Source: Spirochaetota bacterium (GTDB taxonomy: Bacteria > Spirochaetota > Spirochaetia > Treponematales > UBA12059). From it: a DNA stretch of 32,942 nt. This document shows positions 24,455 through 31,601 of the stretch, piece by piece; position 1 is the first letter of the stretch; every line of letters begins with the position of its first letter. The translations under genes were made by a program, and so were the position numbers. Location of the stretch: the NCBI GenBank assembly GCA_020048755.1, contig JAIFMD010000188.1, forward strand, positions 1 to 32,942, given 5' to 3'. The notes below the pieces were generated by a model. The model worked only from the letters and a program-made list of their open reading frames with translations. It was not told the origin of the DNA and did not search any database.

Positions 24455-24593
24455 ATGGCTGTACCCAGATGTAATACTTCGAACGATCGTATCCTGTGGA
24501 AATTGCGGTAACGCAGTATTGTTCCATAGGGTTTGCCCGAAGTGCGGCTTCTATCGCGGCAGGCAGGTTTTCACCCCCGAGACCAACGCGTAA
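24455..24593 (+). pseudogene. rpmF: Ribosomal protein L32 gene with an internal deletion and frameshift
   Basis: The start MAVPRCNTSN (ATG 24455, GAGG upstream) matches the L32 N-terminus, but that frame hits TAA at 24509. A different frame carries the L32 C-terminus: VSCGNCGN...HRVCPKCGFYRGRQV, with the four zinc-binding cysteines, ending at 24593. From the ATG to the first zinc Cys there are 40 bases where the family norm needs about 90, so roughly 50 bases (the basic RxRRR segment) are missing. The junction is near 24480-24487. The C-terminal frame has no ATG, GTG or TTG between the promoter -10 and the zinc motif. This is either a real lesion or an assembly error. acpP follows after 12 bases. 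Confidence 0.85.
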
Positions 24594-24605
24594 AGGAGAT
24601 TCGCT

Positions 24606-24839
24606 ATGGACGAATTGTATGAGAAGATCAAGAAGATCATCGCCGACAAGCTCGAAGTCGAGGAATCAAAGATAACCCTCGATGCCAGCTTCAGGCAGGA
24701 CCTCGGCGCCGACAGCCTCGACACGTACGAGCTTGTTTACGGCATCGAAGAAGAACTGAAAATCCGCATTCCAGATGAAAAGGCTAATGAATTCGAGACC
24801 GTCCGGGACGCGTACGAATTCATAAAGTCACAGGTATGA
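24606..24839 (+). CDS. acpP: Acyl carrier protein
   Basis: A 77-residue carrier of growing fatty acids. The phosphopantetheine attachment site is the Ser of GADSLDTYELV (near residue 37), and the rest follows the standard four-helix acidic pattern (ITLDASFRQDLGADSLD). A strong AAGGAG precedes the ATG by 8 bases. It is cotranscribed with rpmF upstream and rnc downstream, a common bacterial order. Confidence 0.97.
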   Translation: MDELYEKIKKIIADKLEVEESKITLDASFRQDLGADSLDTYELVYGIEEELKIRIPDEKANEFETVRDAYEFIKSQV

Positions 24840-24845
24840 CGCTGC

Positions 24846-24868
24846 CGGACGGGCTTCGTGCCCGTTCG
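24846..24868 (+). other. Hairpin between acpP and rnc
   Basis: A 9-bp stem (CGGACGGGC with GCCCGTTCG, one G-T) closes a 5-base loop. No T-tract follows, so it is unlikely to terminate fully; it may protect the acpP mRNA 3' end or be a processing site, possibly for the RNase III encoded downstream. Confidence 0.5.
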
Positions 24869-24900
24869 CGCTCGCGTGTACTGTCTTTGAGGCCGTGGAC

Positions 24901-25668
24901 GTGTCCTTCCGTTACGCCGATATAAGTCGGCAACGGCTGGAGGCGCTCGCGGCCTTTCAGCGTTCCCTACGCTTCCGCTTCAAGGATCAAACACTACTCA
25001 ACCGTGCCCTGACGCACCGCTCCTACGTCAACGAAGATCCACGTTCCCTGGGAAACAACGAACGGCTGGAATTCCTCGGTGATGCGGTGCTTGGCATGGC
25101 TACGGCAGCCCGCCTATTCAAGGCTCTCGGTGACAAGACCGAGGGAGATCTTGCACGCATAAAAAGCTTTGTTGTCTCTGAAGACACACTTTCAGAACTC
25201 GCGGCAGAATTGGGCATGGACGCGTTGCTGATGGTTGGCAAGGGCGAGGAACGATCCGGAGGCAGGAACAAGAAGGCCATCCTGGCAGACGCCCTCGAGG
25301 CTGTCTTTGGTGCGGCCTACCTTGATTCGGGCTTCGAGAAGGCCCAGGAACTCGTGCTTTCACTCGTCAACCCTGAAATAGAAAAGGTCCTGACAGACCG
25401 TCACCGCAAGGATTACAAGACCCTGCTCCAGGAATACGCCCAGAAATGGCACCGTTGCTATCCGGTATACGAGCTTGAAAAGAAGACGGGGCCCGACCAC
25501 GACAAGACCTACTGGATCTGCTGTTCACTGTTCGGCGTGACCTATGGGCCGGCTTCAGGCAAAACGAAGAAGGATGCCGAGCAGGCTTCCGCGGCGATAG
25601 CCTACAACGCAATCATCGCGGCCGGTGGAACCGAGGCGGAGCGGCTCGTTTCAATGAAGCGACTGTAG
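24901..25668 (+). CDS. rnc: Ribonuclease III
   Basis: A 255-residue double-strand-specific RNase that processes rRNA and mRNA. The catalytic domain carries the signature NNERLEFLGDAVLGM (near residue 58) and the later acidic site DALEAVFGAAYLD; a double-stranded RNA-binding domain ends the protein (DYKTLLQEYAQ, then KKDAEQASAAIAYNAI). The GTG at 24901 was chosen because GAGG sits 8 bases upstream; an in-frame GTG at 24895 lies too close to it. Confidence 0.94.
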   Translation: MSFRYADISRQRLEALAAFQRSLRFRFKDQTLLNRALTHRSYVNEDPRSLGNNERLEFLGDAVLGMATAARLFKALGDKTEGDLARIKSFVVSEDTLSELAAELGMDALLMVGKGEERSGGRNKKAILADALEAVFGAAYLDSGFEKAQELVLSLVNPEIEKVLTDRHRKDYKTLLQEYAQKWHRCYPVYELEKKTGPDHDKTYWICCSLFGVTYGPASGKTKKDAEQASAAIAYNAIIAAGGTEAERLVSMKRL

Positions 25669-25670
25669 GC

Positions 25671-25690
25671 AGCAGGCATCCTGGCTTTTT
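25671..25690 (+). terminator. Probable terminator after rnc
   Basis: AGCAGG pairs with CCTGGCT (one bulged G) around a CAT loop, followed by TTTTT. It lies between rnc and the converging nucleotidyltransferase gene. The stem is short, so efficiency is uncertain. Confidence 0.5.
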
Positions 25691-25698
25691 CAGGGCGC

Positions 25699-27054
25699 TC
25701 AGCGTACGCCATGCTTTTCTTTAATGTGCCCGGCTATTTCAAGCAGCTTTTCCCTGGTGTTGAGTTCGGGATCGTCCAGGACGGCCTCCAGCAATTCCGC
25801 CAGCGCCCTGCCCATCGACGGCCCCTTGGGCCAGCCTATCGCAGCCAGATCGTTACCGCGTATCGCCAGGTCTTTTATCCCGAAAGCCTGATCCTTGGCC
25901 CTGAGTTCCTCTACCCTGTCTATCAAAGGCATAACCGAACGCGGATCGGCCGGGCCATGACCCAGTCCGGTTGTGTCGGCGAGCCTCAGGATGGCCAGCG
26001 GCTTTACATGCTCGATGCCAACCCTGGCTACAAACCGCCGGACAGCGGCATCAGTCCAGTCTTCCGCGTAATCAAACATGTGGTGTTTCACGAGGGTGAC
26101 GACCTCGTCGATTATGGCATTGGGGTATTTGAGGCGCCTGAGGGCTTTTTCAGCCAGTCTGGCCGATTCCAGGTCGTGGCCGTAGAATGTCAGCGAACCA
26201 TCGCCGGCTTCCGTGCGCTTGGTTGGCTTTCCGATGTCGTGGAGCAGGGCAGCCAGGCGCAGCACCAAGTCAGCGGGGGCTGCTTCGCATGCCGCCACCT
26301 GATGCCGGAAGACATCATAACAGTGTGGACCACCCTGCCCTACATCCTTGCATGCAGTCAGCTCGGGAAGGAATTCCGTGAGCAGGCCGGCTTCGTCGAG
26401 CCGTAACAGCCCCTCGCCGGCCCGACTGGATACCAGTATCCTGGTAAATTCGTCCCGGATGCGTTCAGCGGACACCAGCCTGAAACGTTCCACGGTAGCC
26501 GGTATGGCGGCCAGGGTAGCAGGGTCTATGCTGAAACCAAAGCGAGCTGCGAACCTGACTGCCCGGAGCGGCCTGAGGCCGTCTTCTTCGAACCGTGCCA
26601 CCGGATCGCCTATGGCCTTGATGAGGCCAGCCGCAAGATCCTCGAGACCGCCATTGGGGTCGACAATCTCGCCGGTAGCCGGATCTACAGCCATACCGTT
26701 GATGGTGAAATCTCGGCGTGACAGGTCCTCTAGCAGGTCTGAGGTAAAGCAGACCGATACAGGCCGGCGGCCGTCCTTGTATTCCCCGTCGACGCGAAAG
26801 GTCGTAGTCTCAATTGAACCGCCCCGCCAGTGCACTGTTACGGTGCCATGCTGTATGCCGGTAGGTATGACTGATTTGAAGAGTTTCTTTACGTCCTCCG
26901 GCCTGGCGTCGGTGGCCGCATCCCAGTCGCTTGCCGAGAGGCCGAGCAACCGGTCGCGCACTGCACCACCGACGAAGTAACAGGAATATCCGGCAGCCTT
27001 GAACACCTCGGCGAAGTCTTTAAGGTCCCTGGGCACATCGATGCGTCTTGTCAT
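25699..27054 (-). CDS. cca: CCA tRNA nucleotidyltransferase with HD domain
   Basis: A 451-residue class II nucleotidyltransferase. Motifs: GGAVRDRLLG (28-37), metal-binding DWDAATDA, RRDFTINGMA, and RFEEDGLRPLRAVRFAA. An HD phosphohydrolase-type domain follows with LLHDIGKP. It would build or repair the tRNA 3' CCA, which fits the absence of CCA in every tRNA gene in this window. Poly(A) polymerases share the fold, so a poly(A) role cannot be excluded. It is the last gene of the yebC-ruvCAB-queA unit, 9 bases after queA. Confidence 0.88.
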   Translation of the reverse strand: MTRRIDVPRDLKDFAEVFKAAGYSCYFVGGAVRDRLLGLSASDWDAATDARPEDVKKLFKSVIPTGIQHGTVTVHWRGGSIETTTFRVDGEYKDGRRPVSVCFTSDLLEDLSRRDFTINGMAVDPATGEIVDPNGGLEDLAAGLIKAIGDPVARFEEDGLRPLRAVRFAARFGFSIDPATLAAIPATVERFRLVSAERIRDEFTRILVSSRAGEGLLRLDEAGLLTEFLPELTACKDVGQGGPHCYDVFRHQVAACEAAPADLVLRLAALLHDIGKPTKRTEAGDGSLTFYGHDLESARLAEKALRRLKYPNAIIDEVVTLVKHHMFDYAEDWTDAAVRRFVARVGIEHVKPLAILRLADTTGLGHGPADPRSVMPLIDRVEELRAKDQAFGIKDLAIRGNDLAAIGWPKGPSMGRALAELLEAVLDDPELNTREKLLEIAGHIKEKHGVR

Positions 27055-27063
27055 CCCATCCGC

Positions 27064-28080
27064 CTAGCGTATCAACATGGCATCGCCATAGGAGAAGAAC
27101 CGGTAGCGTTCACGCACCGCTTCTTTGTATGCGGCAAGGATGTGCTCACGGCCGGCGAAGGCCGAAACCAGCATCAGGAGCGTCGACTCCGGCGTATGGA
27201 AGTTGGTGAACATCGCGTCTACTACTTTGAACGGATAACCGGGGTAGATGAAAATGTTTGTCGCACCGGGACCGCTCTGAAGGCCATCAGAGGTCCAGGC
27301 GCTCTCCAGCGTCCGCACGCTGGTGGTTCCTACAGCCAGCACTGGCCGGCCATCCCGTTTCGCTGTATTGACTGCATTCGCAGTCTCCTCGGGAACCGTA
27401 TACTCCTCGAAGTGCATGCGGTGATCTTCTATAGATTCTGCACGCACTGGCAGGAACGTGCCCAGACCGACATGCAGGGTTACAAAATGTATGTCTACCC
27501 CGGCTGCGCGCAGGGCATCCAGTAATTCCGGTGTAAAATGCAGGCCGGCTGTCGGGGCCGCTGCGGAACCGTGCTCTCGTGCATACACGGTCTGATAACG
27601 CTCTGCATCAGCGGGAACATCGGCGCGGCGGATGTAGGGTGGCAAGGGCAGGTGGCCGTTGCGCTCCAGGTAGTCGTCGTCTATTTCGCGGGAGAACCTG
27701 AACAGCCGTTCGTCGGGCCTTGATTCTATAACTTCCGCATCCAGGCCTTCTGGCAGCGTTACCCGCTTGCCGGGCACGAGCTTTGCCATCCTCGTGGTCA
27801 GTGCAGCCCACAGCAAATCACCCTCGCGCCTGAGGAGCAGCACCTCGACCTTGCCGCCTCCGGCTGTCGTCGCAAAAAGCCTGGCGCGCCTGACTCTGGA
27901 GTCGTTGAACACCATCACGGTTCCGGCCGGTACGTACGAGATCAATTCGCGTACACTCGAGTGGCTCACCTCGCCGCTCTGCCGGTCAAGCACCAGTAGA
28001 CGCGAGGATCCACGCTCTGATGCGGGATGCTGCGCGATGAGCTCTTCGGGAAGGTTAAAACTGAAATCCGTCGTCAGCAT
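27064..28080 (-). CDS. queA: S-adenosylmethionine:tRNA ribosyltransferase-isomerase
   Basis: A 338-residue enzyme that converts preQ1 at the tRNA wobble position to epoxyqueuosine. Typical QueA sequence throughout: FNLPEELIAQHPASERGSSR at the start, MVFNDSRVRRARLF, GAAAPTAGLHFT-type SAAAPTAGLHFTPELL, and FTNFHTPESTLLMLVSAF. The ATG at 28080 has AGGA upstream; a longer start at 28098 is possible. It overlaps the ruvB end by 26 bases. The target tRNA-His(GTG) is a normal queuosine substrate, and a copy lies in this window. Confidence 0.96.
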   Translation of the reverse strand: MLTTDFSFNLPEELIAQHPASERGSSRLLVLDRQSGEVSHSSVRELISYVPAGTVMVFNDSRVRRARLFATTAGGGKVEVLLLRREGDLLWAALTTRMAKLVPGKRVTLPEGLDAEVIESRPDERLFRFSREIDDDYLERNGHLPLPPYIRRADVPADAERYQTVYAREHGSAAAPTAGLHFTPELLDALRAAGVDIHFVTLHVGLGTFLPVRAESIEDHRMHFEEYTVPEETANAVNTAKRDGRPVLAVGTTSVRTLESAWTSDGLQSGPGATNIFIYPGYPFKVVDAMFTNFHTPESTLLMLVSAFAGREHILAAYKEAVRERYRFFSYGDAMLIR

Positions 28081-29089
28081 GGTTTTTCCTGTATCCAAGA
28101 TGCTCGTAGGCCAGCGGCGTTGCCACCCGGCCGCGCGGCGTACGCATGATGAAGCCCGACTGTATGAGGAAGGGCTCCAGGTAATCCTCGAGCGTTTCGA
28201 TGCTCTCGCTTGTTGATACGGCCAGGGTCTCGGCGCCGACCGGGCCTCCGCCGAATTTCTCTATGATGGCGGCGAGCACGTCGCGGTCATGGCGCTCGAG
28301 GCCGTAATGGTCAACCTCGAGCCGCGCCAGTCCGTTTTCCACAACCTTTGCGCTGATTGTTTCCGAACCGCCCACCTGGGCAAAGTCGCGCATCCTGCGG
28401 AGGAGCCGGTTGGCCACGCGCGGCGTACCACGACTGGCATCGGCAAGCCGGTCAGCCGCATCGTCATCCACCGTGGTGCCGAGTATGCCCGCGGACCGAC
28501 GGAGTATTGCCATGGTGTCGGCTTTTTCATAGAAGCCCAGCCTGACGTTGATGCCGAAACGGCTGACCAGCGGGCTGCCCACCATGCCGGCCCGCGTTGT
28601 TGCCCCTACGAGCGTGAACGGCGGCAAGGGAATGCGCAGCGTTCTGGCAGCGGGCCCCTGGCCTATGATGAAATCAAGTTCGCCATCCTCCATGGCCATG
28701 TACAGCATTTCCTCGATGGCGGGCTTCAGGCGGTGAATTTCGTCTATGAAGAAAATGGATTTCGGTGCCAGAGTGGTAAGAATACCTGCCAGATCCTTGG
28801 GCTTTTCAAGCGCGGGAGCGCTGGTCACCTTGAAGTCGACTCCAAGCTCATGGGAGAGGATGCCCGCGAGCGTCGTCTTGCCGAGCCCCGGTGGCCCCAT
28901 CAGGAACACATGGTCAAGAGCTTCGCCCCGTTTCAGGGCGGCTTCTATAAATACCGAAAGGTTGGCTTTGATTGAAGTCTGTCCGAGGAATTCAGAAAGC
29001 CGCTTGGGCCGCAGCGCGTTTTCCCGCTCATCCTCTACCGGATTGAAGGACGCGGAGACCATTCCGGCTTCCGGTTCACGTGCACTCAT
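28055..29089 (-). CDS. ruvB: Holliday junction branch-migration ATPase RuvB
   Basis: A 344-residue AAA+ motor that drives branch migration with RuvA. Walker A GPPGLGKTTLA, Walker B FFIDEIHRL, sensor 1 GATTRAGM and sensor 2 region RGTPRVANRLLRR are all present, followed by the winged-helix domain ending in TPRGRVATPLAYEHLG. Length is normal. The ATG overlaps the ruvA stop (ATGA), so the two subunits are coupled. Confidence 0.98.
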   Translation of the reverse strand: MSAREPEAGMVSASFNPVEDERENALRPKRLSEFLGQTSIKANLSVFIEAALKRGEALDHVFLMGPPGLGKTTLAGILSHELGVDFKVTSAPALEKPKDLAGILTTLAPKSIFFIDEIHRLKPAIEEMLYMAMEDGELDFIIGQGPAARTLRIPLPPFTLVGATTRAGMVGSPLVSRFGINVRLGFYEKADTMAILRRSAGILGTTVDDDAADRLADASRGTPRVANRLLRRMRDFAQVGGSETISAKVVENGLARLEVDHYGLERHDRDVLAAIIEKFGGGPVGAETLAVSTSESIETLEDYLEPFLIQSGFIMRTPRGRVATPLAYEHLGYRKNHADDGFQF

Positions 29090-29679
29090 GATGCGCTCAG
29101 CTCCACAATGGTGCGACGGAACAGTTCACGCTCACGCTCTGGCAGGCTGGAGGACAGGTCCGCATCAACCCTTGTCACCGCGTCAACGACTTTACGTTTG
29201 TCGTAGCCCATATCGACAAGGGCCCGGACTATGTCGTCATGCGGGCCTGCCTGGATGGCTGCCTGGGCCGCCATCCTCGAGGGCAACTTGCCTTTGAGGG
29301 TGAATACAAGTTTTTGTGCGGTTTTTTTACCCAGACCGGGAATCGACTCGAGTCTGGCAAGATCTTCTGACTCGAGTGCCGTTTCGAGTTCAGCTGCACC
29401 TATGCCCCCGAGTATCTTGAGGGCAGCCTTGGGACCGATGCCATCAACACTCATGAGCTCAATGAATACCGAGCGCTCCGCTTCGCTGACAAATCCATAC
29501 AGCCGCATCTGGTCGTCACGGTGCAGGAGCCAGGCCAGTACCCGGGCCTCATCACCCAGGCGGCCGAATGAATCCACCGAGCGGGCGGGGACGGAGAATT
29601 CCCACTCCACACCCTGGTTGTCTATCCGTATGATATCGGCGCCCTTGTAGCAGAGCGTTCCTCGTACTGCGTTGAACAT
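29086..29679 (-). CDS. ruvA: Holliday junction-binding protein RuvA
   Basis: A 197-residue DNA junction-binding subunit. The OB-fold N-terminus begins FNAVRGTLCYKG, the tandem helix-hairpin-helix motifs are seen in MSVDGIGPKAALKIL and IPGLGKKTAQKLV, and a C-terminal RuvB-binding domain follows. The ATG at 29679 was chosen because the family starts at this point; there is no Shine-Dalgarno sequence, but a perfect TATAAT lies 6 bases upstream. The frame is open to 29715 inside ruvC. Confidence 0.96.
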   Translation of the reverse strand: MFNAVRGTLCYKGADIIRIDNQGVEWEFSVPARSVDSFGRLGDEARVLAWLLHRDDQMRLYGFVSEAERSVFIELMSVDGIGPKAALKILGGIGAAELETALESEDLARLESIPGLGKKTAQKLVFTLKGKLPSRMAAQAAIQAGPHDDIVRALVDMGYDKRKVVDAVTRVDADLSSSLPERERELFRRTIVELSAS

Positions 29680-29685
29680 GTCTGG

Positions 29686-29715
29686 ATTATAGACGGCCTG
29701 AGCGGGCTGCATCAA
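29686..29715 (-). promoter_or_regulatory. Internal promoter of ruvA, leaderless type
   Basis: On the minus strand, TTGATG (29715-29710), an 18-base spacer and consensus TATAAT (29691-29686), located inside the end of ruvC. Six bases separate the -10 from the ruvA ATG. Confidence 0.6.
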
Positions 29716-30220
29716 CCAAGGCGGAGCGCACGGCCCGTCCCTGGCAATGGCAGATGGCTACCGCCAGTGCGTCGGCAGCATGATCCGGTTTCGGGATTGC
29801 CGAGAGGCCAAGTACGAGTTTTACGAAGGTCTGAACCTCTTCCTTGCCCGAGCGTCCAGAGCCAGTCGCGGCTTTCTTGACGTCCATGGGACCGTATTCA
29901 CGCATCGACAATCCCGCATCCTTGCAGACGAGCCTTATCACACCGCGGGCTTCGGCTACACCGAGGGCGCTGGTCACGTTGCGCGAGAAAAACAGTGACT
30001 CCATCGCTGCTTCCGTCGGCAGGTATTCCGCTATGACCGCGGCCAGCGAATCCCTGATGAAGGCCAGACGATCGGCCACGTCCTCGCCAGCCTTGGTATT
30101 GAAGCAGCCGTGCCCTCTATAAACGACTCGGGCGCCGTCAATATCGACGACGCCCCATCCAACGGCTGCGAGGCCGGGATCTATGCCGAGGACGCGGACG
30201 ATGTGCTGTCCGCGCACCAC
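29687..30220 (-). CDS. ruvC: Holliday junction resolvase RuvC
   Basis: A 177-residue nuclease that cuts Holliday junctions. Acidic catalytic residues: Asp14 (VLGIDPG), Glu in AMESLFF near 70, and two Asp in PDHAADALAVA near 145. The GTG at 30220 has GAGGA 6 bases upstream; a second GTG follows immediately. It begins 2 bases after the yebC stop and ends 7 bases before the ruvA start. Confidence 0.96.
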   Translation of the reverse strand: MVRGQHIVRVLGIDPGLAAVGWGVVDIDGARVVYRGHGCFNTKAGEDVADRLAFIRDSLAAVIAEYLPTEAAMESLFFSRNVTSALGVAEARGVIRLVCKDAGLSMREYGPMDVKKAATGSGRSGKEEVQTFVKLVLGLSAIPKPDHAADALAVAICHCQGRAVRSALVDAARSGRL

Positions 30221-30222
30221 GC

Positions 30223-30960
30223 TTATTCCTCGTCTTGTTCGGGGAGTTCCGCGTTGTGGTAGACGTTCTGTACGTCGTCGCTTTCTTCTAGCTTGTCTAT
30301 GAGTTTCTGGATCTTGGCACCGGCATCCTTGTCAGCCGCAACGTAAGATTCCGGAATCATGGATATCTCGGCACCATCGGTTTCCATGCCGCCCGCGGTA
30401 ATGGCGTTGAGCACGGCTTCGAAGGCTTCAGGGGTGGTATACACGACAATCTCACCGTCTTCGTTGACGATGTCGTCTGCTCCGCCTTCAAGGGCAAGCT
30501 CCATCACCTTGTCTTCGGCATACTTTTCGCCATCGAGGGATATGACGCCCTGCCGGGTAAAAAGCCTTAGTACGGCGTTGGAAGTAGCCAGGGAACCGCC
30601 CGAACGGGTGAGTATGTTGCGCACTTCAGCAGCGGCACGGTTCTTGTTGTCTGTCAGCACTTCTATGAGGATGGCAATGCCGCCGGGGGCATACGCCTCG
30701 TAGACGAGTTCTTCATATATCGCGTCGCCGAGTTCTCCCGTGCCCTTCTTGATGGCCCTGTCGATGTTGTCCTTGGGCATGTTCGCGCCGCGGGCCTTGA
30801 GGATGGCTGTCCGGAGGCGCGCGTTGGAGTCAGCATCACCGCCGCCCATGCGGGCCGCGATTGAAATTTCCTTGATCAGCTTGGTAAAGATCTGGCCGCG
30901 CTTGGCGTCGGCTGCTCCCTTTTTATGCTTGATCGTCGCCCATTTACTATGTCCTGACAT
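30223..30960 (-). CDS. yebC: YebC/PmpR-family protein
   Basis: A 245-residue protein with the family's N-terminus SGHSKWATIKHKKGAADAKR, then GGGDADSNARLR and acidic C-terminal domains. The family was described as transcription regulators, and more recent work links it to relief of ribosome stalling at proline runs. The gene is usually beside ruvC, as here. AAGGAG lies before the ATG. It heads a six-gene operon. Confidence 0.96.
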   Translation of the reverse strand: MSGHSKWATIKHKKGAADAKRGQIFTKLIKEISIAARMGGGDADSNARLRTAILKARGANMPKDNIDRAIKKGTGELGDAIYEELVYEAYAPGGIAILIEVLTDNKNRAAAEVRNILTRSGGSLATSNAVLRLFTRQGVISLDGEKYAEDKVMELALEGGADDIVNEDGEIVVYTTPEAFEAVLNAITAGGMETDGAEISMIPESYVAADKDAGAKIQKLIDKLEESDDVQNVYHNAELPEQDEE

Positions 30961-31101
30961 TGTGACTCCTTGCCGAGTAGCATACGCGGTTTAGAACGTA
31001 TCGACGTTTCGCAATTCCTGTGAAGGCCTCGCGCTTTGTTGTTGCGCGTTGGATGGCAATCGCCCTGGAAGCGGGGCGTCCGTTCATATTTTTCGGGTCG
31101 A

Positions 31102-31131
31102 ATGTTACCATAAGGTACGATTTACTGTCAA
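31102..31131 (-). promoter_or_regulatory. Promoter of the yebC-ruvCAB-queA-cca operon
   Basis: On the minus strand, a consensus TTGACA (31131-31126), an 18-base spacer and TAACAT (31107-31102). Predicted start is near 31095. Confidence 0.6.
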
Positions 31132-31210
31132 CGATTGGGCTGGATAGCGTAATAATCTCAGAAACCGTAGAAAACGACAAAGGAACCCGAAACGAGATTT
31201 TTACAGACTA

Positions 31211-31239
31211 AAAAACCCCCGTCATAACAACAGGGGTTT
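31211..31239 (-). terminator. Rho-independent terminator after the Cys4 protein gene
   Basis: On the minus strand, AAACCCC (31239-31233) pairs with GGGGTTT (31219-31213) around a 13-base loop, and the T run continues to 31211. It lies 19 bases after the stop of the gene at 31259-31504. Confidence 0.8.
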
Positions 31240-31258
31240 CAAACTGAATTCCGGGTGT

Positions 31259-31504
31259 TCAGGAATGCGTTTTGGCGAGCACGATCTTGTTTTTCTTGAT
31301 GCCTTCCTGTATCAGGTCGACACGGAGTTTGTCATACCACATGAAGTCGAATGGCTTCTTCATCCGGACCGTGTTTTTCACGGCTGATTCCAGGTCATCG
31401 CGGCAAGCTTCGCAGAGATCGAATTCTCGAACATGGAAAAAGGTCCTCGAAGGGATAGGGTCTAAAACTTCTTTCTTGCAGACATCGCAGAACAAGTGCT
31501 TCAT
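31259..31504 (-). CDS. Small Cys4 zinc-ribbon-like protein of unknown function
   Basis: An 81-residue protein with two CxxC pairs (FCDVCK, Cys6/Cys9; LCEACR, Cys31/Cys34), spaced like a zinc ribbon. The rest is charged and contains PFDFMWYDKLRVDL. I do not recognise the family. GAGGAG precedes the ATG, a promoter lies at 31538-31566 and a terminator at 31211-31239, so it forms its own transcription unit. It is divergent from the NeuB-type gene. The zinc-ribbon idea comes from the cysteine spacing alone. Confidence 0.8.
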   Translation of the reverse strand: MKHLFCDVCKKEVLDPIPSRTFFHVREFDLCEACRDDLESAVKNTVRMKKPFDFMWYDKLRVDLIQEGIKKNKIVLAKTHS

Positions 31505-31537
31505 AATGGATCTCCTCGATTGCGGTCGATGTGTCTG

Positions 31538-31566
31538 ATTCTATAGTATACGAAGTGTATTGTCGA
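31538..31566 (-). promoter_or_regulatory. Promoter of the Cys4 protein gene
   Basis: On the minus strand, TCGACA (31566-31561), a 17-base spacer and TAGAAT (31543-31538). It predicts a leader of about 27 bases that includes the GAGGAG ribosome site. Confidence 0.6.
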
Positions 31567-31583
31567 GTGGAATAGCATACACT
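31554..31583. repeat. Inverted repeat in the divergent control region
   Basis: AGTGTAT (31554-31560) and ATACACT (31577-31583) are perfect 7-base inverted copies with 16 bases between them. They flank the -35 of the minus-strand promoter and end 18 bases before the NeuB-type ATG. The centre-to-centre spacing is 23 bases, about two helix turns, as expected for a dimer site. Confidence 0.4.
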
Positions 31584-31601
31584 GCACGAAACGGAGGTGC
31601 C

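Larger units (their letters stand above)
30961..31258. other. Intergenic leader region upstream of yebC
   Basis: These 298 bases contain the yebC promoter (31102-31131), a predicted leader of about 135 bases with AAGGAG before yebC, and a terminator for the minus-strand Cys4 gene (31211-31239). A basic 46-codon open frame (31087 to 30947, minus strand) starts shortly after the promoter and overlaps the yebC start. Nothing else is recognised. Confidence 0.6.
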
